64,000 bases of DNA from Margaritispora aquatica. Lineage: Eukaryota > Ascomycota > Leotiomycetes > Helotiales > Discinellaceae. Location: NCBI GenBank assembly GCA_007644065.1, contig VJWN01000011.1, positions 868,001-932,000 on the forward strand, in the 5' to 3' direction. The position numbers and the translations under genes were made by a program. Within the stretch, counting starts at the first letter, position 1. Every line of letters starts with the position of its first letter. Below, one piece after another: positions 1 to 13,642 of the stretch. The notes under the pieces are model-generated. The model ran no database searches, had not been told where the DNA came from, and worked only from the letters and a program-made list of their open reading frames with translations.

Positions 1-1919
1 CTCACAACAAACTTGTTGTTAGCGACGGTAAAGGTGGAAAGACTGGTGCTCGTGGTCTCAGCAACATGATCATGCAACTTCGAAAGTTGTGTAACCATCC
101 CTTTGTTTTTGACGAGGTCGAGAACCAAATGAACCCTCTCAGCACTAGTAACGATCTGCTATGGCGAACTGCTGGTAAATTCGAGTTGCTGGACAGAATC
201 TTGCCCAAATACCAGAAGACGGGCCACAGAGTTCTCATGTTCTTTCAAATGACTGCAATCATGGACATCATGGAAGATTTCCTACGTTATCGGGGTATAG
301 TCTTCATGCGCCTGGATGGTACAACTAAGTCTGACGATCGGTCTGACCTGCTCCGCGAGTTCAATGCTCCTAACTCACCTTATTTCATGTTCTTGCTTTC
401 CACTCGTGCTGGTGGTCTTGGTCTGAATTTGCAAACAGCTGATACCGTTATCATTTACGACTCTGATTGGAATCCTCATCAGGATTTACAAGCGCAAGAT
501 CGTGCCCATCGTATTGGACAGAAGAATGAGGTTCGTATTCTGCGACTGATCAGTTCCAACTCTGTTGAAGAGAAGATCTTGGAGCGTGCAAAGTTCAAGC
601 TGGACATGGATGGAAAAGTTATTCAGGCTGGTCGTTTCGACAATAAATCCTCCGAGACCGATCGTGATGCGATGCTGCGAGTCATGCTGGAGACTGCCGA
701 GGCTGCAGAAAGCATGGAGCAAGAGGAGATGGACGATGAGGACTTAAACATGATTCTTGCTCGCTCAGATGCTGAGCTTGATATCTTCCGGGAGATGGAC
801 GCAGAAAGAAATAAGGACATGACATACGGAACTCTTCCGGGAAGTAAGCGCGTTCCCCGCTTGATGGTCGAGGCAGAACTCCCCGAAATCTACATGTCGG
901 ATGGAAACCCTATCTCGGACGAGCCGGAAGAAATAACTGGCCGTGGTCAGAGAGAACGAACTCGTGTCAAGTACGATGATGGTCTTACAGAGGAGCAATG
1001 GCTCAACGCTGTAGATGATGATGAGGACTCTCCAGAAGCTGCTGCTGCTCGCAAGCAGGCTCGGAAGGATCGTCGCGAGCAGAACAGACTCAAGAGAGCA
1101 GGCCAGATACCTGGCTCCATCGAAGCTTCTCCCAACGGCAGCCGTGAGAGCACAGAAGAACCCGAGCCCGAACCCACGCCAAAGAAGGGACGTGGTGCAA
1201 GAAAACCTGGAAAAGCAGACAAGCGCAAGGCAGAAGAATTGGATGATGAAGAAGAGCCCCCTGCGAAGCGAAAGCGGGGTGGTCCTGGACGTCCCAAAGC
1301 TTCAGTAACTAATGCTGATGCTGCTAAGCACCGCTTTGTTCTTCAGACAAGTCTACGAAATATCTACAACGCACTCATGAATTTGGACGCTCCGACTGAA
1401 TCCGATTCTGAGGGAGGCTCACCGGAACCGAAGCGCAAGATCATTGAGCCATTCATGAAACTTGTACCTAAGAAGCTCTACCCAGACTATTATATCCTTA
1501 TCAAAGAGCCTATTTCCATGGCAAACATTGACAAGAAGATCAAGAAGGAAGAGTATTCTAGTCTCGAGGATATGAAACGAGATATGCAACTCCTCTGCAA
1601 GAATGCCAAAACTTACAATGAGGATGGAAGTTTGATTTTTGAAGATGCTGTGTTCATTGAAGTAAGTCTATCCTCCAGTCATCACTTCATGTTGTCTAAC
1701 TTGGTATAGAAATCATGCGAGTCTATCATTCGTGACGAGATCAGTGAGCATCCAGAGCTAGGTGATATGAATGGTTCATCTCGGAACGGCTCTTCTGCTC
1801 CCACGACCAACGTCGGCACCCCAGTACCCGCCACGAGCACGAAGTTGAAGCTAACTTTCAATTCTTCCAATTATGCCAATGGTGGGAGCAGTGGAGTTCA
1901 GAGCGATGACGATGATTAA
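1..1919 (+). CDS. SNF2/STH1-type chromatin remodelling ATPase, 3' part
   Basis: This is the C-terminal part of the catalytic ATPase of a SWI/SNF- or RSC-type remodelling complex, which uses ATP to slide or evict nucleosomes in the nucleus. The frame is open from base 3, and the 5' part lies outside the window. The exons are <1-1661 and 1710-1919, with a 48-bp phase-0 intron at 1662-1709 (GTAAGT...TATAG). In order I see the second RecA lobe (LCNHPFVF; STRAGGLGLNLQ; QDRAHRIGQ, motifs V-VI), a SnAC-like acidic helical segment following the AKFKLDMDGKVIQAG stretch, a disordered K/E-rich linker with AT-hook-like basic patches (KRKRGGPGRPK), and a C-terminal bromodomain with YPDYYILIKEP and the acetyl-lysine-binding Asn in AKTYN. 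The bromodomain places it in the SNF2/STH1/BRG1 subfamily rather than ISWI or CHD. Which of the two yeast paralogues it matches cannot be told without the N-terminus. The tail ends in an acidic DDDD. Confidence 0.93.
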
Positions 1920-2990
1920 ATAGGGTCTACTTTTGTTCTCGAATGATATGCGACTTATGAGGGTGATTCCGGCGTGTGGGTTTGGATTGGCATATTGATA
2001 AATGGCTCTGACGGTGTCATTCTCGATTGGCGTTTTGATATGGACTCTCGGGATGAGGTCTAGGACTATTTGGTGGTGGGAAGCTCGCAAAATGTGAGAG
2101 TAGAGCTGTACTGTAATAGATAAGAAATGGTAAACTGTATGGTCTATTTGTACTACATCATAGACTTAGTCTTTATCAGCCGCAGTATGCATGTGATATG
2201 GCAACTTTATACTTGGTCATTTTAAATAGTGGTGGTATGATAGTTGCAAGTGATACTGCGCCTACTAATCGCATTAAAATTATCAAATACTGTGTAGGAA
2301 GGGTCGTCGTGGTTTCTGAGAGTCTATTTGATCAAGTTAAACCACTGAAGGTGCAACGTCCTCAGGATTCATACTTGTATTTGCTAGAGAATATATAAAA
2401 TCCACTCGATTATCGATAACTGTGCAGAGGCTAGATACAAGAGGCATTCAAGCCTCAAAGTTCACTAACCCTTCCGCAAACTGGTTCGACAATAATGCAA
2501 ATATCCACATGTGAAGGAACTCCCCACCGTATGGCATCTAAAATCAACTGTAGAGTCTGTAAGTTCACTTAACTGATATTCTTAGTTACCTGGTGAAACC
2601 TTTTGGAAAGAAAAAGAAATGCAAACCGTGAGGTACCTAGTTCCTAGATGTGGTGTTGTTGAAGCGAAAGAGGCTTAGCTTCAAACTGCGGGTCATCTCG
2701 AGCTCGCCGCGATATTTGGCTCTTGACAAAATTCATATCTACTCCAGGGAATCTAAAGCAACTACACTATACGATTGCTTCGCGCAGAACTTTCACCTCC
2801 GTAGGCCTCGCAAAGAAGCTATTGGTCACAAAATATCAATCAGATGTCCTACGCAACCTAATTCTTTTCCTAGTTGACCTCGAATTCCTTGCGCCAGACG
2901 CGTTTTCCATTCTCGAAATCGAGTTCGATCAACCACCTTCTGCATCATTGCATCTTTGGACCTGGATAGTGCTCTGCGAGAGACACCACA
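1920..2990. other. Intergenic: SNF2-type gene 3' flank and CTR9 promoter/5' UTR
   Basis: About 1.07 kb without a supported gene. A TATATAAAA box lies at 2392-2400. It could serve CTR9 only if the 5' leader is about 550 nt long. The last 100 bp before the CTR9 ATG are moderately pyrimidine-rich. No RNA gene was seen. Confidence 0.5.
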
Positions 2991-5900
2991 ATGGCGGCAG
3001 TCGCAAATGGGCATACAAAGGGGGGGATAAATGGGAATGGCGCGCCCTCACCAGGCCACAGGATTCTGAGTAAACGGTTTTCGGATATCCCATCTGCAAT
3101 CGATATCCCAGTTCAAGGTGACGATGATGATCAAGCTGTTGAGGTTGATCTTGAAGAGCTGCTGGATGACCCTACGGAATTGTGCACCCTTCTGGAGAAT
3201 GAAGGCGCTGCGAGGACATACTGGATGACGGTGTCTCTGGCATATGCCAAGCAGAAGAAGGTTGACCACGCCATCGAGATGCTGGTCAAGAGTGGGCAGG
3301 CAATGAAAGGAGGAGCGAAGGAAAGACTCAGCATGTTAGCTTGTCTCTGTTGGATGTACCTGTGGAAGAGCAGGGAGGCTCCTCGAGTGGCCCCAGAAGG
3401 AGTTTTGGTTTCCGAAGCAAAGACGAAGGAATACTATCTGCAACTCTCGACCTCGACACTCAATGAAGCGTTACGACTAAGTCCGAACTTTCCTCCTCTC
3501 ATGATGGCTCGTGGGGTTGTGCAGCTCCTCAAAGCTTCACTTCAACCACCCTCGAAATCAGCTGGGGGTGCCATAGATCCTGAGAAAGCCGATATCCTAA
3601 GGGCCTCATTGAAGTCATTCGAAGACGCGATCAGGGTGTCTGGAGGGCGGAACATGATGGCTGTGCTGGGAAAATCGAGAGCATTATATTCGCTGGGGAA
3701 ATATGCAGAGGCTTTGGAAGGCTACCAAGAGGCTTTGCATAAGATGCCGGATTCGATCGATCCAGATCCACGAATTGGAATTGGTTGTTGTTTCTGGCAG
3801 CTTGGCTTTAAGGAGGACGCCAAAGTTGCATGGGAACGAGCATTGGAAATAAACCCAGATTCTAAGATCGCTAACATTTTGCTCGGCCTCTTCTATCTTG
3901 ATTCCAGCGCTCATATCCCGACCAACGGGCCTGAATTCATCAAGTTGTACAAGAAAGCTATGACAGAATTTACACAGAAATCATTCAAGCTCGACAAGGA
4001 CCTGCCTATTACATGCGCTACATTTGCTGGGTACTTCTTGTCAAGAAAGTCGCTAGCAAATGTAGAAAGCTTGGCTCACAAAGCTATCCAGTACACTGAT
4101 GTCAATGCAATTGCCAGTGATGGTTGGTATCTACTTGCCCGAAAGGAGCACTACAGCGAGGATTTTGATCGGGCAGCAGACTATTATCGTCGTGCTGATG
4201 AAGCAAGAGGTGGTGCTGATCGGGGATTTTTACCCGCAAAATTTGGTACTGCACAATTGTCAGTACTGAAGGGCGATTTTGGGGAGGCGAAACTAAGGTT
4301 GGAAAAGATTATTCAACAAACTAAAAACATCGAGGCAACAGCATTACTTGGCACATTGTATGCAGAGGAAGCATTCTTGAACCAACAAACTGCCACTGCG
4401 ACGAAAGAAGAGAGGTCACTCGAGTCTAAAAAGGCCATCGGATACCTCGAGAACGTACGGATGGCATGGAAGGATCCCAAGAAGAACTTGATCCCAGACG
4501 CCTCTGTGCTTCTCAATCTAGCTCGACTTTATGAGACTGATCAGCCTGACAAGAGCTTGCAATGCCTTCAACAAGTGGAACAACTCGAGTTTGACCAGAC
4601 CCCCGAGGACGAGCGACCACAAGATCCGGAAGAAGAAGCTGCGTTCAAGGCATCCATCCGAGAAGGTCTTCCGCCACAGCTATTGAACAATATGGGTTGC
4701 TTTCATTATCAAAATGAGAAATATGATCTTGCCCGAGAAATGTTCCAGTCCGCTTTGAATGCTTGCATCAAGGTTGGAGAGAAGCAGGAAGATATGGACA
4801 CTGATGCTCTTGTGACTACCATCAGCTACAATCTTGGACGGACATACGAGGCAAACGGGCTGCTTGACGAGGCGAACACAGTCTATGAAGGTCTGTTGGC
4901 TCGTCACAACGATTATACAGATGCAAGAACTCGACTAGCATACATCGCCTTAAAACAAAACCCTACGAGTGAAGGCCCCAAAGCAATCAGCTCGCTCTTC
5001 CAAGACTCATCGGCAGATCTTGAGGTTCGTGCATTGTACGGATGGTATCTAGGCAAAGTTCACGGCCGCAAGCGAAGCAGTAACATTGCTGAAGATCCTG
5101 AGTTACGGCATTATAAGCACACCCTACAGAATTATGAAAAGCACGACCGATATGCACTTATTGGTATGGGCAATCTTTACCTCATGACGGCTCGAGAAAT
5201 GCGCCGTGAGACAGATCAGGACAAGCAGAAGAGAAGCAACATGTATACAAAAGCGGTCGAGTTCTTTGACAAGGCACTACAGCTTGATCCCAAAAACGCA
5301 TATGCTGCCCAAGGAATTGCTATCGCTCTAGTCGAAGACAAGAAAGACTTCAAGACTGGACTGTCAATCTTTGTAAAGGTCCGGGATACACTAAGAGATC
5401 CAAATGTTTATGTCAATCTCGGACATATCTTTGCTGAACTGCGACAATACTCCAAGGCCATTGAGCACTATGAAATGGCTCTGGCAAAAGACCGATCACA
5501 CGATGCTACGATTCTTGCATGCCTGGGACGAACTTGGCTCTCAAAAGGCAAGCAAGAGAAGAACTTGTCCGCTCTTAAGAGCTCTCTCGATTACTCACAG
5601 AAGGTTAGACTCATAATTTGCTTTTCTTCTCATATTCTAACAAATATCTAGGCTCTTGAGATGGCCCCTGAACAGATTCATCTCAAATTTAATGTTGCTT
5701 ACGTCCAAATCCAACTTGTGCAAATCGTTCTAGGAATGCCCGAACAACAGCGGACGCTTCTGGAGGTCGAAGCTGCTGCCAAAGGCCTCGAAGAGGCTAT
5801 TATTTCTCTTGAAGCTATCGCCCAACACCCTCAGACACCCTATCCCAAGCACGATATTGAGCAGCGAGCCAACATGTCAAGAAATACAACGCGTACGCAA

Positions 5901-6695
5901 TTGAAGCGCGCAGTTCAATCTCAAAAGGAATATGAGGAGAGGAATGCGGAAAAACTTCAGGCTGCTAAGCAGGCTCGTGATGCTGAACTGAAGAAACGTG
6001 AGGAAGCTAAGCGCGCAATTGAGGAAGCTGAGAGGCAAAGGAAGCTCAAGATCGCAGAGGAGCGACAGAAGATTATTGAAAGGGACAGAGAGCTGGCTGA
6101 GGAGCGAGCTGAGCAGGAACGAGCACGTGAAGATGCAGAGATGACCACAGACAGCGAAACTGGTGACAAGGTCAAGCGTAAGAGGAGACCCAGGGCTGCA
6201 GGTGGCAAGCGGAAGAAGAAGAACGATGATGGCATTACAGATGATGACCAAAGTGGTGCTGAGCCTACGAGGAGGAGGGGCAAGAGAGCCAGCGGTGGAG
6301 AAACAGAGGATGATAAGCCCAAGAAAAAGAGGAAGCTCACTACGAAGAAAGCTGCTGAGAAACCGGTGAAGTCAAACAAGTACAAGAGCAGTGAGATCGT
6401 TGTGGAGAGCGACAGTGAAGGCGACGACGGTGCTGCAGAAGCTGCACGAGCAATGCATACTGATAACGAGGACGAGCAAGGCGGGATGGACGTCGACGGT
6501 AGCGATGAAGAGAGAGTCGCAGCTCCTGTTAAGCGGACTAACCGCCGAGCCAGAATCGAATCAGACGATGAGGATGAAGACGAAGAGGCGCCCCCAGCGA
6601 AGGATGACTCTCCTGCGACGGCGCACAATGATGCCGATACACCTATGGCGGACTCGCCGCCTCGAAACACTGCTGATTCTGAGGATGACGAATAG
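2991..6695 (+). CDS. CTR9: CTR9, TPR subunit of the PAF1 transcription elongation complex
   Basis: CTR9 is the scaffold of the PAF1 complex, which travels with RNA polymerase II and supports histone H2B ubiquitination and H3K4/K36 methylation. The exons are 2991-5603 and 5652-6695. The 48-bp phase-0 intron (5604-5651) carries a CTAAC branch site. The product is 1218 aa, close to the length of other fungal and animal CTR9 proteins. It begins with an acidic segment (EVDLEELLDD), followed by many TPR helices over roughly residues 60-900 (for example LGKYAEALEGYQEALHKMP and YSKAIEHYEMALAKD). A charged coiled coil follows (about 940-1030, AKQARDAELKKREEAK), then a highly basic and acidic disordered tail with KRKKK and DDEDEDEE runs, as is usual for CTR9. 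The start ATG has a good context (CACAATGG). It lies directly downstream of a chromatin remodeller on the same strand, with no sign of co-transcription. Confidence 0.95.
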
Positions 6696-8460
6696 TCTCT
6701 GTCTGCTTGCCTTTCTGTTGCGGGTGTTTATCTTGCAGAAACACCTCGCAATGGATCTCACCCCACGTTCATCCACGATGCACCCCCACATCCGCATCCC
6801 AAGGTGTTGGAACTTGGAGCAAAAGCACCAGGGGTTCGGGAGACATGCATATTTTGACTTGTGGGGACTTGATCTTCTGTGATGGTGAGCGTCTTTGTGG
6901 TGTTGTTAGACTCGTGCGTTTATCGATTGGGTGGTGGTGATGGTGGTGGTGGAAGGATGCAAAATAGCAATTATAAGTAGCGGGAGGGAGGGAGTGACGG
7001 GGGGGAAAGGATTTGTACATTAGGACCGGAATCGAATGCCAGATGGGGAGATTGATAAGGCTGCTCCTATTCTGGCTGGTGATCTGGCGTGGTGTGGTAC
7101 CCTTAGATTCCAGTGTACAGGTGCAAGATGCATAGACACTAGATCTAGCAGGTAGATAATGCAAACAGTGCGGCAAGTTGATCCTGCTCTTGTTGAGTGT
7201 ACGTGATTATCTTGCATTTGTCTTAAGAATCCAATGCATAGAAGTTTCTAGATGGTGTGGTGATTCAAGCTGATGGAATTTACCGGTCAAAAAAGTGCTG
7301 CCGAGTACACACATACCTACTCAACGTCAATAGAGGTCTCTTCTCTTCACGTCTGCAAGCCCTTTGTCTCGAGATGTCTGCTGTCTCGTGCTGTCTCATC
7401 CTGCCCTGCCGTGTCTCTCGTTTAGTGAGATGGTGTCTTGCATTTTCTCCAGCACGTTTACGGAGGTGGTCAGATATTGCTTTTCGAAGAGTGAGTAAGT
7501 GTGGAGCTTGTTCTAGCAAGCAAGGGAGCCACTTGGTGGAAGACAGTGTGCCGAAACCGCAGACGTCAGCGGTATGTACGCGTTCAGTATGTTGATCTCT
7601 CGCACGAGTGGAGTTGCCCAGAGGCTGCAGAGCAACAGGCTACTCTTCGGGTCGTGCTCTATAGCGTCGGTTGCAGCTATGTCTTGAAGCTAGGGCAATC
7701 CAAATTAAGTTGGTACATACATATGAATTCACTTCATAGGTTGCTTTTCCTCCTGTTTATCGTTGGCAAAGCATCTCTGGAACCGAGTTTTGTAAAAAGC
7801 GTGCTCGCTTGGTGTTCACAAATAAAAACTTTGCCTCACTCCTCGCATATGTGATCCAAATCCTCGGGAATATAGTAATCATTTCGTTAATATCAACCAA
7901 CCTGGGCCTTTTTCTTCCCATGAACCCGTGGATGCGTTGGTTTTATTGATATATTTACCTATCTACTGGTAGTGAATAGATATCTATATCTCCGTACATA
8001 CCAGTCATTGGACTACTTGCTTGCGGGATCCAGACCAACTTGCTAGCACCAATGATGTTTAAAAGTGAGGAGTGAGAAGTGAAAAGTGATGGATTCTCAG
8101 CCGGGCCCGAGAAACCGGTTGGTATTGATTGAGTTGAAGCCGTTGGAGGCTAAGTTGTGATGAATGATTCGAAGACTCTTACCTTTTCCTGAAGCATTCA
8201 TCATCTCTCAAATTCCAACAATCCAGCTGAACAACTTGCACTCATGGAAATGTCCGTCTGTGCTACCTACAACATGAAACTAAAATACTTAATTGGTAGC
8301 AAGAATGGAGTGTCCAGAAAAAGCACCGGGAAACGTGTCCCGGCTCCGTGGTCAGGCCACGCCAAAAATCCAGACGACGTATTGCTTCTTCCCACACCGG
8401 GAGTTGAGCGGGATGAAAAGAAAACCAAACGCTGCAGGTTTTTCGGCGTGAGCTTGTCCT

Positions 8461-8490
8461 TGTTCTTCCTTGTTCTTCCTTGTTCTTCCT
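8461..8490. repeat. Direct repeat, three 10-bp units
   Basis: Three perfect copies of TGTTCTTCCT in tandem, preceded by a partial copy. This is a pyrimidine-rich minisatellite in non-coding DNA. Confidence 0.85.
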
Positions 8491-10670
8491 TCCGCTTGGA
8501 CTGAGTCCAGGACAAAGGTTTTTGCACAGACTTCTTGCACAGACTCCTCTCGGAGCTGGGTTGGGACAGCGAGAAGTCGTGGGTGCTCAGATGTTTATAT
8601 CCGTGCATCAGTACCGGACGAGATATTTTAAGGCCTAAACGTGCACACTCGTACGAGTACAAATGAGGATATCAGTACCCTGTTTCCACGTTTCCAAGTT
8701 TCTATGTTTCTATATATTTGATCCGGGCATGTTGACAATTCTGGACGAAACGCCTTTTTAGGGGACTTTAGACGATGGTGATCATTGGGAAAGGTTTTCT
8801 CTCCTCTGAAGGGAGTGCGCTTGGGCGCGAATTTTTGTGAGGCGATGTGATCTAATGTGACGCTGACGGAGATTTATTTAAAGATGTGCGTGCTTGGTAA
8901 GGAGATTTAGCGTAACTTATGCACGGAGTATTGATGAGCATGTTTCTTTCCGGACGGTTATGGTGATTGTGGAGAAAGAAATGAGAAAAGGAGAGGGGGA
9001 TTGTGCTGCGTTGATGAAGACGGAGATGGGGATCGTTTCGGTAATTTGTATTGCATGAGTCCTTGTTAGATGCACCTCTGGGAATATGAAGAAGAAAACA
9101 GTGCATCTAGATATCACAATTAGATTGATTCGATTTATGTGTCGAGGCTAGTCGTCATCCGTAATCGCTGAGAGCTGGACGTGCTATCTAGTTTTCCAAG
9201 GATTCTCAGGATCTGTAGTGTGATATTTAGCGAGGTTATTTTTGAGAAAAACCACCTCTCGTCTATTCTGCTCTTTCTTGATGTTGATTGGAAGTCTTTG
9301 ACGATTCCTCGATGTACATGGGTGCATCAAAACATGTACAGACCTTTGTGTGGCAAGATACATACCTATTCTTAAGATAAGATATCCAGAAGTATACTGT
9401 AGCAACAGATAACAAGCCAGTCACCAAATATGCTAGAATAAGGCGCAGAAAGTGAAAGTAGGAGGTAGTTTAAGCATAAGTTCCTGTCACCTTCTCAAAA
9501 AGTAAAGGTACATGACGAGCACAGGGACAAACGGTAGGGTATCTCTACGAATTGTACAGATTATACTTGTGCCCCCACGTCCCCACGAATTGGAAGCGGA
9601 ATGGGGAAGGAGCGGGATTATCCAGACAGAAGAGGTGTGATTGGAAAAGCAGATTCTGGATTCAAAATTTAGATGCGGGTTAGCAGGGTGAGACAAGACG
9701 AGACATTATGAGACAAAAGCCCGACTTCCTTCGTGCTCAGTGGAGAGAGTGGCTGAAACTTGTACGTCGAGTATTTTGGGGGTTGTAGAATCGTCTTTTT
9801 TGCTTTTAGAGAAACGCTTATACAGAACTTGGAAGTGATTTGAAGCGTGATTGAGACAGCGATAGGGTAAGTGGCTTGAAATTCTTCTCGGAGCGTAATA
9901 GGAAATACTTTGAAGACATTGCCAGAATTCAAGCACAAATGTGCAGGATCCACCGATGTGGCTGCGGCATTGTTTAGACAAGCCATCCGATGTTGGTGTT
10001 CAATGTTGAAAAAACAATAGATCGGAATCGTTTTCGATCCTGTGAGCTAGAGGGTCGATCTGATTTGGAGCCACAACAAGGACTCCTCGAGTTGTTGGAA
10101 GAGCATGGATTATCTCTGCCATTATCAGCGTTTAAATAGATAAGTCAATGCACTTTGCATGCTGCTATCCAAAGCACGGATTGACGCGAAGCACAAGACA
10201 CGACGTTGAAGCATGGCAGCCATTCCCAATCTCACTAAGGAGGCGATGCTGAAGCTTGTGGCTCATGTAACGATAATAAATTTCTTATATCATCGTAGAA
10301 GATCTCTGCCTCTTTAGTCACCAAGATATGTGAGGCTCACACCGACATTCTTGTTTGGGTATATCTTGAGCATTGATATGGTACTCGGTCATCTCGTGGC
10401 TGAGGGAGAGTACATAAACGATGAGGCTCGAACATACAAACAAGCCTGTGCCTGTACCTGAATAACGCACACTATGGGAGTCTGGCCCAAAGATGTTCAC
10501 CTTGCGCCCCATTGTAAGGTCGATGCCAGGGAGCCAAAGAAAGGAGACAAGGAAATATATTGTTGGTGATCAGGAGACGACCTGTAGATGTATCTCGTGA
10601 AGTCGGGGCACTGTGAGTGGCTCTCACGTGTGCTCAAAATGCATTTTCAGTGCATCTCGAGATTGAGTTG

Positions 10671-10691
10671 CAAGGTGCAAGGTGCAAGGTG
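10671..10691. repeat. Three 7-bp tandem units
   Basis: CAAGGTG is repeated three times in a row in intergenic DNA. Confidence 0.8.
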
Positions 10692-12706
10692 TGAGAAAAG
10701 GTGCAAAGCAAGCACAGAAGGGGCTCTGCCGTTTGGTGGCGTCTGTGTTGGCGGTGAAAGTGCCGCGTAGGTAGGTGTACCTGCGCATTGCCATGGGCTG
10801 TCATGCAGTGCACCACGATGTGCTGAAAGCACGGAAAGGCATAAGCGTATGAATGAGAGAATCTCGTTGGAGTAATAAGCTTATGTTGAAAGCATGAGCT
10901 TGCAGAATGAGATGTTGAAGAGATGACAGTAGGGCGAAACTTATGCGGCAAAAGCAAGGGCAAGCTGGTTCTGGTGACGCAAGTGCTAGTGCGACCAAGA
11001 GATCAGAAATACAGCATCTTGCAAAGGAGTGCAGATAGGTGCCGCACTTGGCTGGACACTCAGATCTTCAATTCATCCCTTTATTGAATGTGAAAGGCCT
11101 CCTTCCCAAGACTCTTGATATCGTCTCCCTAAACTTTGGCGCCAAGAAACCAATGGTCGCCAACGAGTCAGTCCATGGATATTGCCGGTAGCATACTGTG
11201 GTGTAGCCCCGTAACTAGAGTAGCATGAGGCTGATGAAGCTATTCCTGTCCTTAGGAAAATTGAAAAGGTTGTAACACACACTGATCTGCAGTCCTTAGT
11301 TGGATTGATATTCAGGCACTTGGGTGGGTACATGTGACTTTCCATCGGCTGAAAAATGCTACCCCGGAGGAGCCTTAAGGTACGGAGATCTTTAAACTCT
11401 GCTGGGAGAAATTTGACAGGTGTTGTCATCGTCGTTATTGTTAACATGGAGTATGCTTGTTTGGGAGATTGAGAGGGCTCGAATGATCGGATGGCAGGTG
11501 AAGAGAGGAACCAGTGAGTAAAGCCATGATAAAGTTCAAACTCGGACGATCAGGAGAACATAGATAGATTGAGGGGATTATTAAAACCAGTGAGCAAAAC
11601 CTTACTTCAAAGAGCAAGACTAAATGAACATTTGGAGTGTTTCCTGCGTTTTAATATCTTGGGAATGTTCGTTTGGGCTTTGGCAGAGAATGAATAAAGT
11701 GCCAAGACGAGATAATTGCCGCATTTGGCAATATAGAAAGTTATAGCTCCAACTTTATTTCAACGAGAACCGACAGGACTTCGATGTCCTCACCTTGTCC
11801 ACGCCTTGCCCCTCTCTCCCTCTTCTCTCTTCATTCTCCTGCATACTGCCTGCATATCCCGTATCCCACCCGCACGCATACACGCATACTGTACACGCAT
11901 ATGTGACTTCATTATTGCTCAATTGAGCTATTTCGGCACCATGAGACCGAACAGCGAGCAACTGGTTATCGATGGATCCGGTGCAATGAGAGGTGTTTCT
12001 ACGAGCTTCGCCCGTAATCAATCATATCATGCTGCATAGCAATTTCAAACTCAGGCTGACCGTTTGGCGAAGCACTCGTGGCTTTGAGAATTCTAACGCC
12101 AACATCTTTCAAATGTCTTCGTACCTCTGTACGAGTCTGTATCTCCCATCGACATGGTGACCATAAAGTTTGCGAGAATTAAAAGGATGGCGGGGCTATG
12201 AGCTAAGGGTACAGCCCTCTTTGAACTCAATCCTGAGCCTGACTCGTCCAAGACTTTTTGACACTCCCTTGAACCTTACAGCCCTTTCGAAACCACGATC
12301 CTTGCGCTTGTCGGATTCAAGGGAGACCAAAAGCAAAGCAGGGCTCTGTTGAAGACCTGGTCCTCGTCCATGCTCTCCAGCAGTGGGATCAGTGGGGAAG
12401 CGCAATATGGTTAGTGTTGGTGGATCTTGAGGACAAATTCGTCCAAGACGCTGGGAAATCCGAATTTTTCCATTTACATTGAGCCTGCGAACCATTATGA
12501 TGACAGTACAGTATGGATTTCATAGCTACATGATTCTATCTTTCACCCTAGAAACAGCAAAGATTTCGCTATTTGGCCAATAGTTACGGTCCGCCAACCC
12601 GCTGCTCAAGGTGATGAGCGTCGCACGCAATCGTCAGATTGTCGAGGATTATTTATAGTGGAAGGCAGGGGAACCTTCATCTTATTGGATCGTTCGGAGA
12701 CCATCG

Positions 12707-13642
12707 ATGCATAAACGAACCTATCTGGTAATAGCTCCTGAAATTATGGATTCTATGGGGTGTTATCCCCAATTCAGCAAGTTGATAGGCCGCTGTCGTC
12801 TGAGCTTCACCTGTGATCTTCAATCTTCTGTGCATCGCGGAGAGCTATCCGTCATCCTGCCCTCGTCATTCAGGTGTCCACATCTCTGAACTTCTATCAT
12901 GCTAACTAACGCCTTTGTGTGATGAAGACTTGGAACTCTGCATGGAGCCAACATTGATCTTGCCACCTCAACGGTCTATTGTTTCTCCCTGGATAATATC
13001 ATTATAATCACAACCATAGTCCGTTATCAATCGCTTGGCGTTGGCTATCTTCAAAGGCATCACTCCACCAAGTCCAGGCTCAAGACACAAGATCAGGATC
13101 ATCTTACGGAATATTATATCGCTGAAATTGGAAGCTGTGCAAGAGATCTGTTTCCTTCGATCAACCAAGTTGTGCATGAAGTTTGTAAGAAAATGTGGAG
13201 CGTGAAATGTTTCTACTGTGACAATTCTTCACTAACATGTACTCGGACAGTATGAGCATATTATGCTCACCACGTTGATGCTATGTACCCTCAAATGCAC
13301 TCAGCCGTGAGAGCTGCAGCAGCTAATTTGAACTTTCTCGAAGACGGCAAGAACTTTTTGGAGGAAAACGGTCAAGTTTCAGGGAGGGTTGCGCGCTTAA
13401 CAATAGGAACGATACCATTACCATGGAACTCCAAAGTGAGGAAAGGACATTATTTTAGCCTAAGAGAGGTGTTTGGATTGCTTCAAGGCACGCTCCTCAG
13501 AAGATTCACATATCTTGCAAAACGGTCTTTATACCCTCATAGAACCAAAATCCGTCTAGAATGCATAGAGTTGGATGCAGAACACACATATGTACAGAAC
13601 TGTATCGTCAAAAACATTCCTTCAATAGAGAAGGAAGTGTAA
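12707..13642 (+). other. Doubtful three-exon gene or gene relic
   Basis: I do not recognise this. Three open segments can be joined in frame: 12707-12873, 12928-13184 and 13257-13642, giving 269 aa. The first proposed intron (12874-12927) has GTGTCC, a GCTAAC branch site and an AAG acceptor. The second (13185-13256) has a good GTAAGA donor and a CTAAC branch, but the frame needs a GAG acceptor just downstream of a better CAG at 13250; using that CAG gives an immediate stop. The middle segment stays open for 109 codons (12929-13255) without an ATG, which is what points to an exon. The weak acceptors suggest either decay or a wrong model. No domain, signal peptide or membrane segment is recognised. 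Confidence 0.27.

Larger units (their letters stand above)
6696..12706. other. Long gene-free interval
   Basis: Six kilobases in which I can support no gene. The open frames are short (up to about 130 codons), overlap on both strands, lack convincing splice structure, and show no recognisable domain. There are small direct repeats at 8461-8490 and 10671-10691 and scattered CT-rich tracts. No rRNA, tRNA or snRNA signature was seen by eye. This is unusual spacing for a fungus and could hide a long non-coding RNA or decayed transposon DNA. Confidence 0.4.

Noticed and set aside
5957..6670. 237-codon minus-strand frame opposite the CTR9 tail
   Set aside because: Ser/Leu-rich antisense shadow of the Lys/Glu-rich CTR9 C-terminus; no domain.
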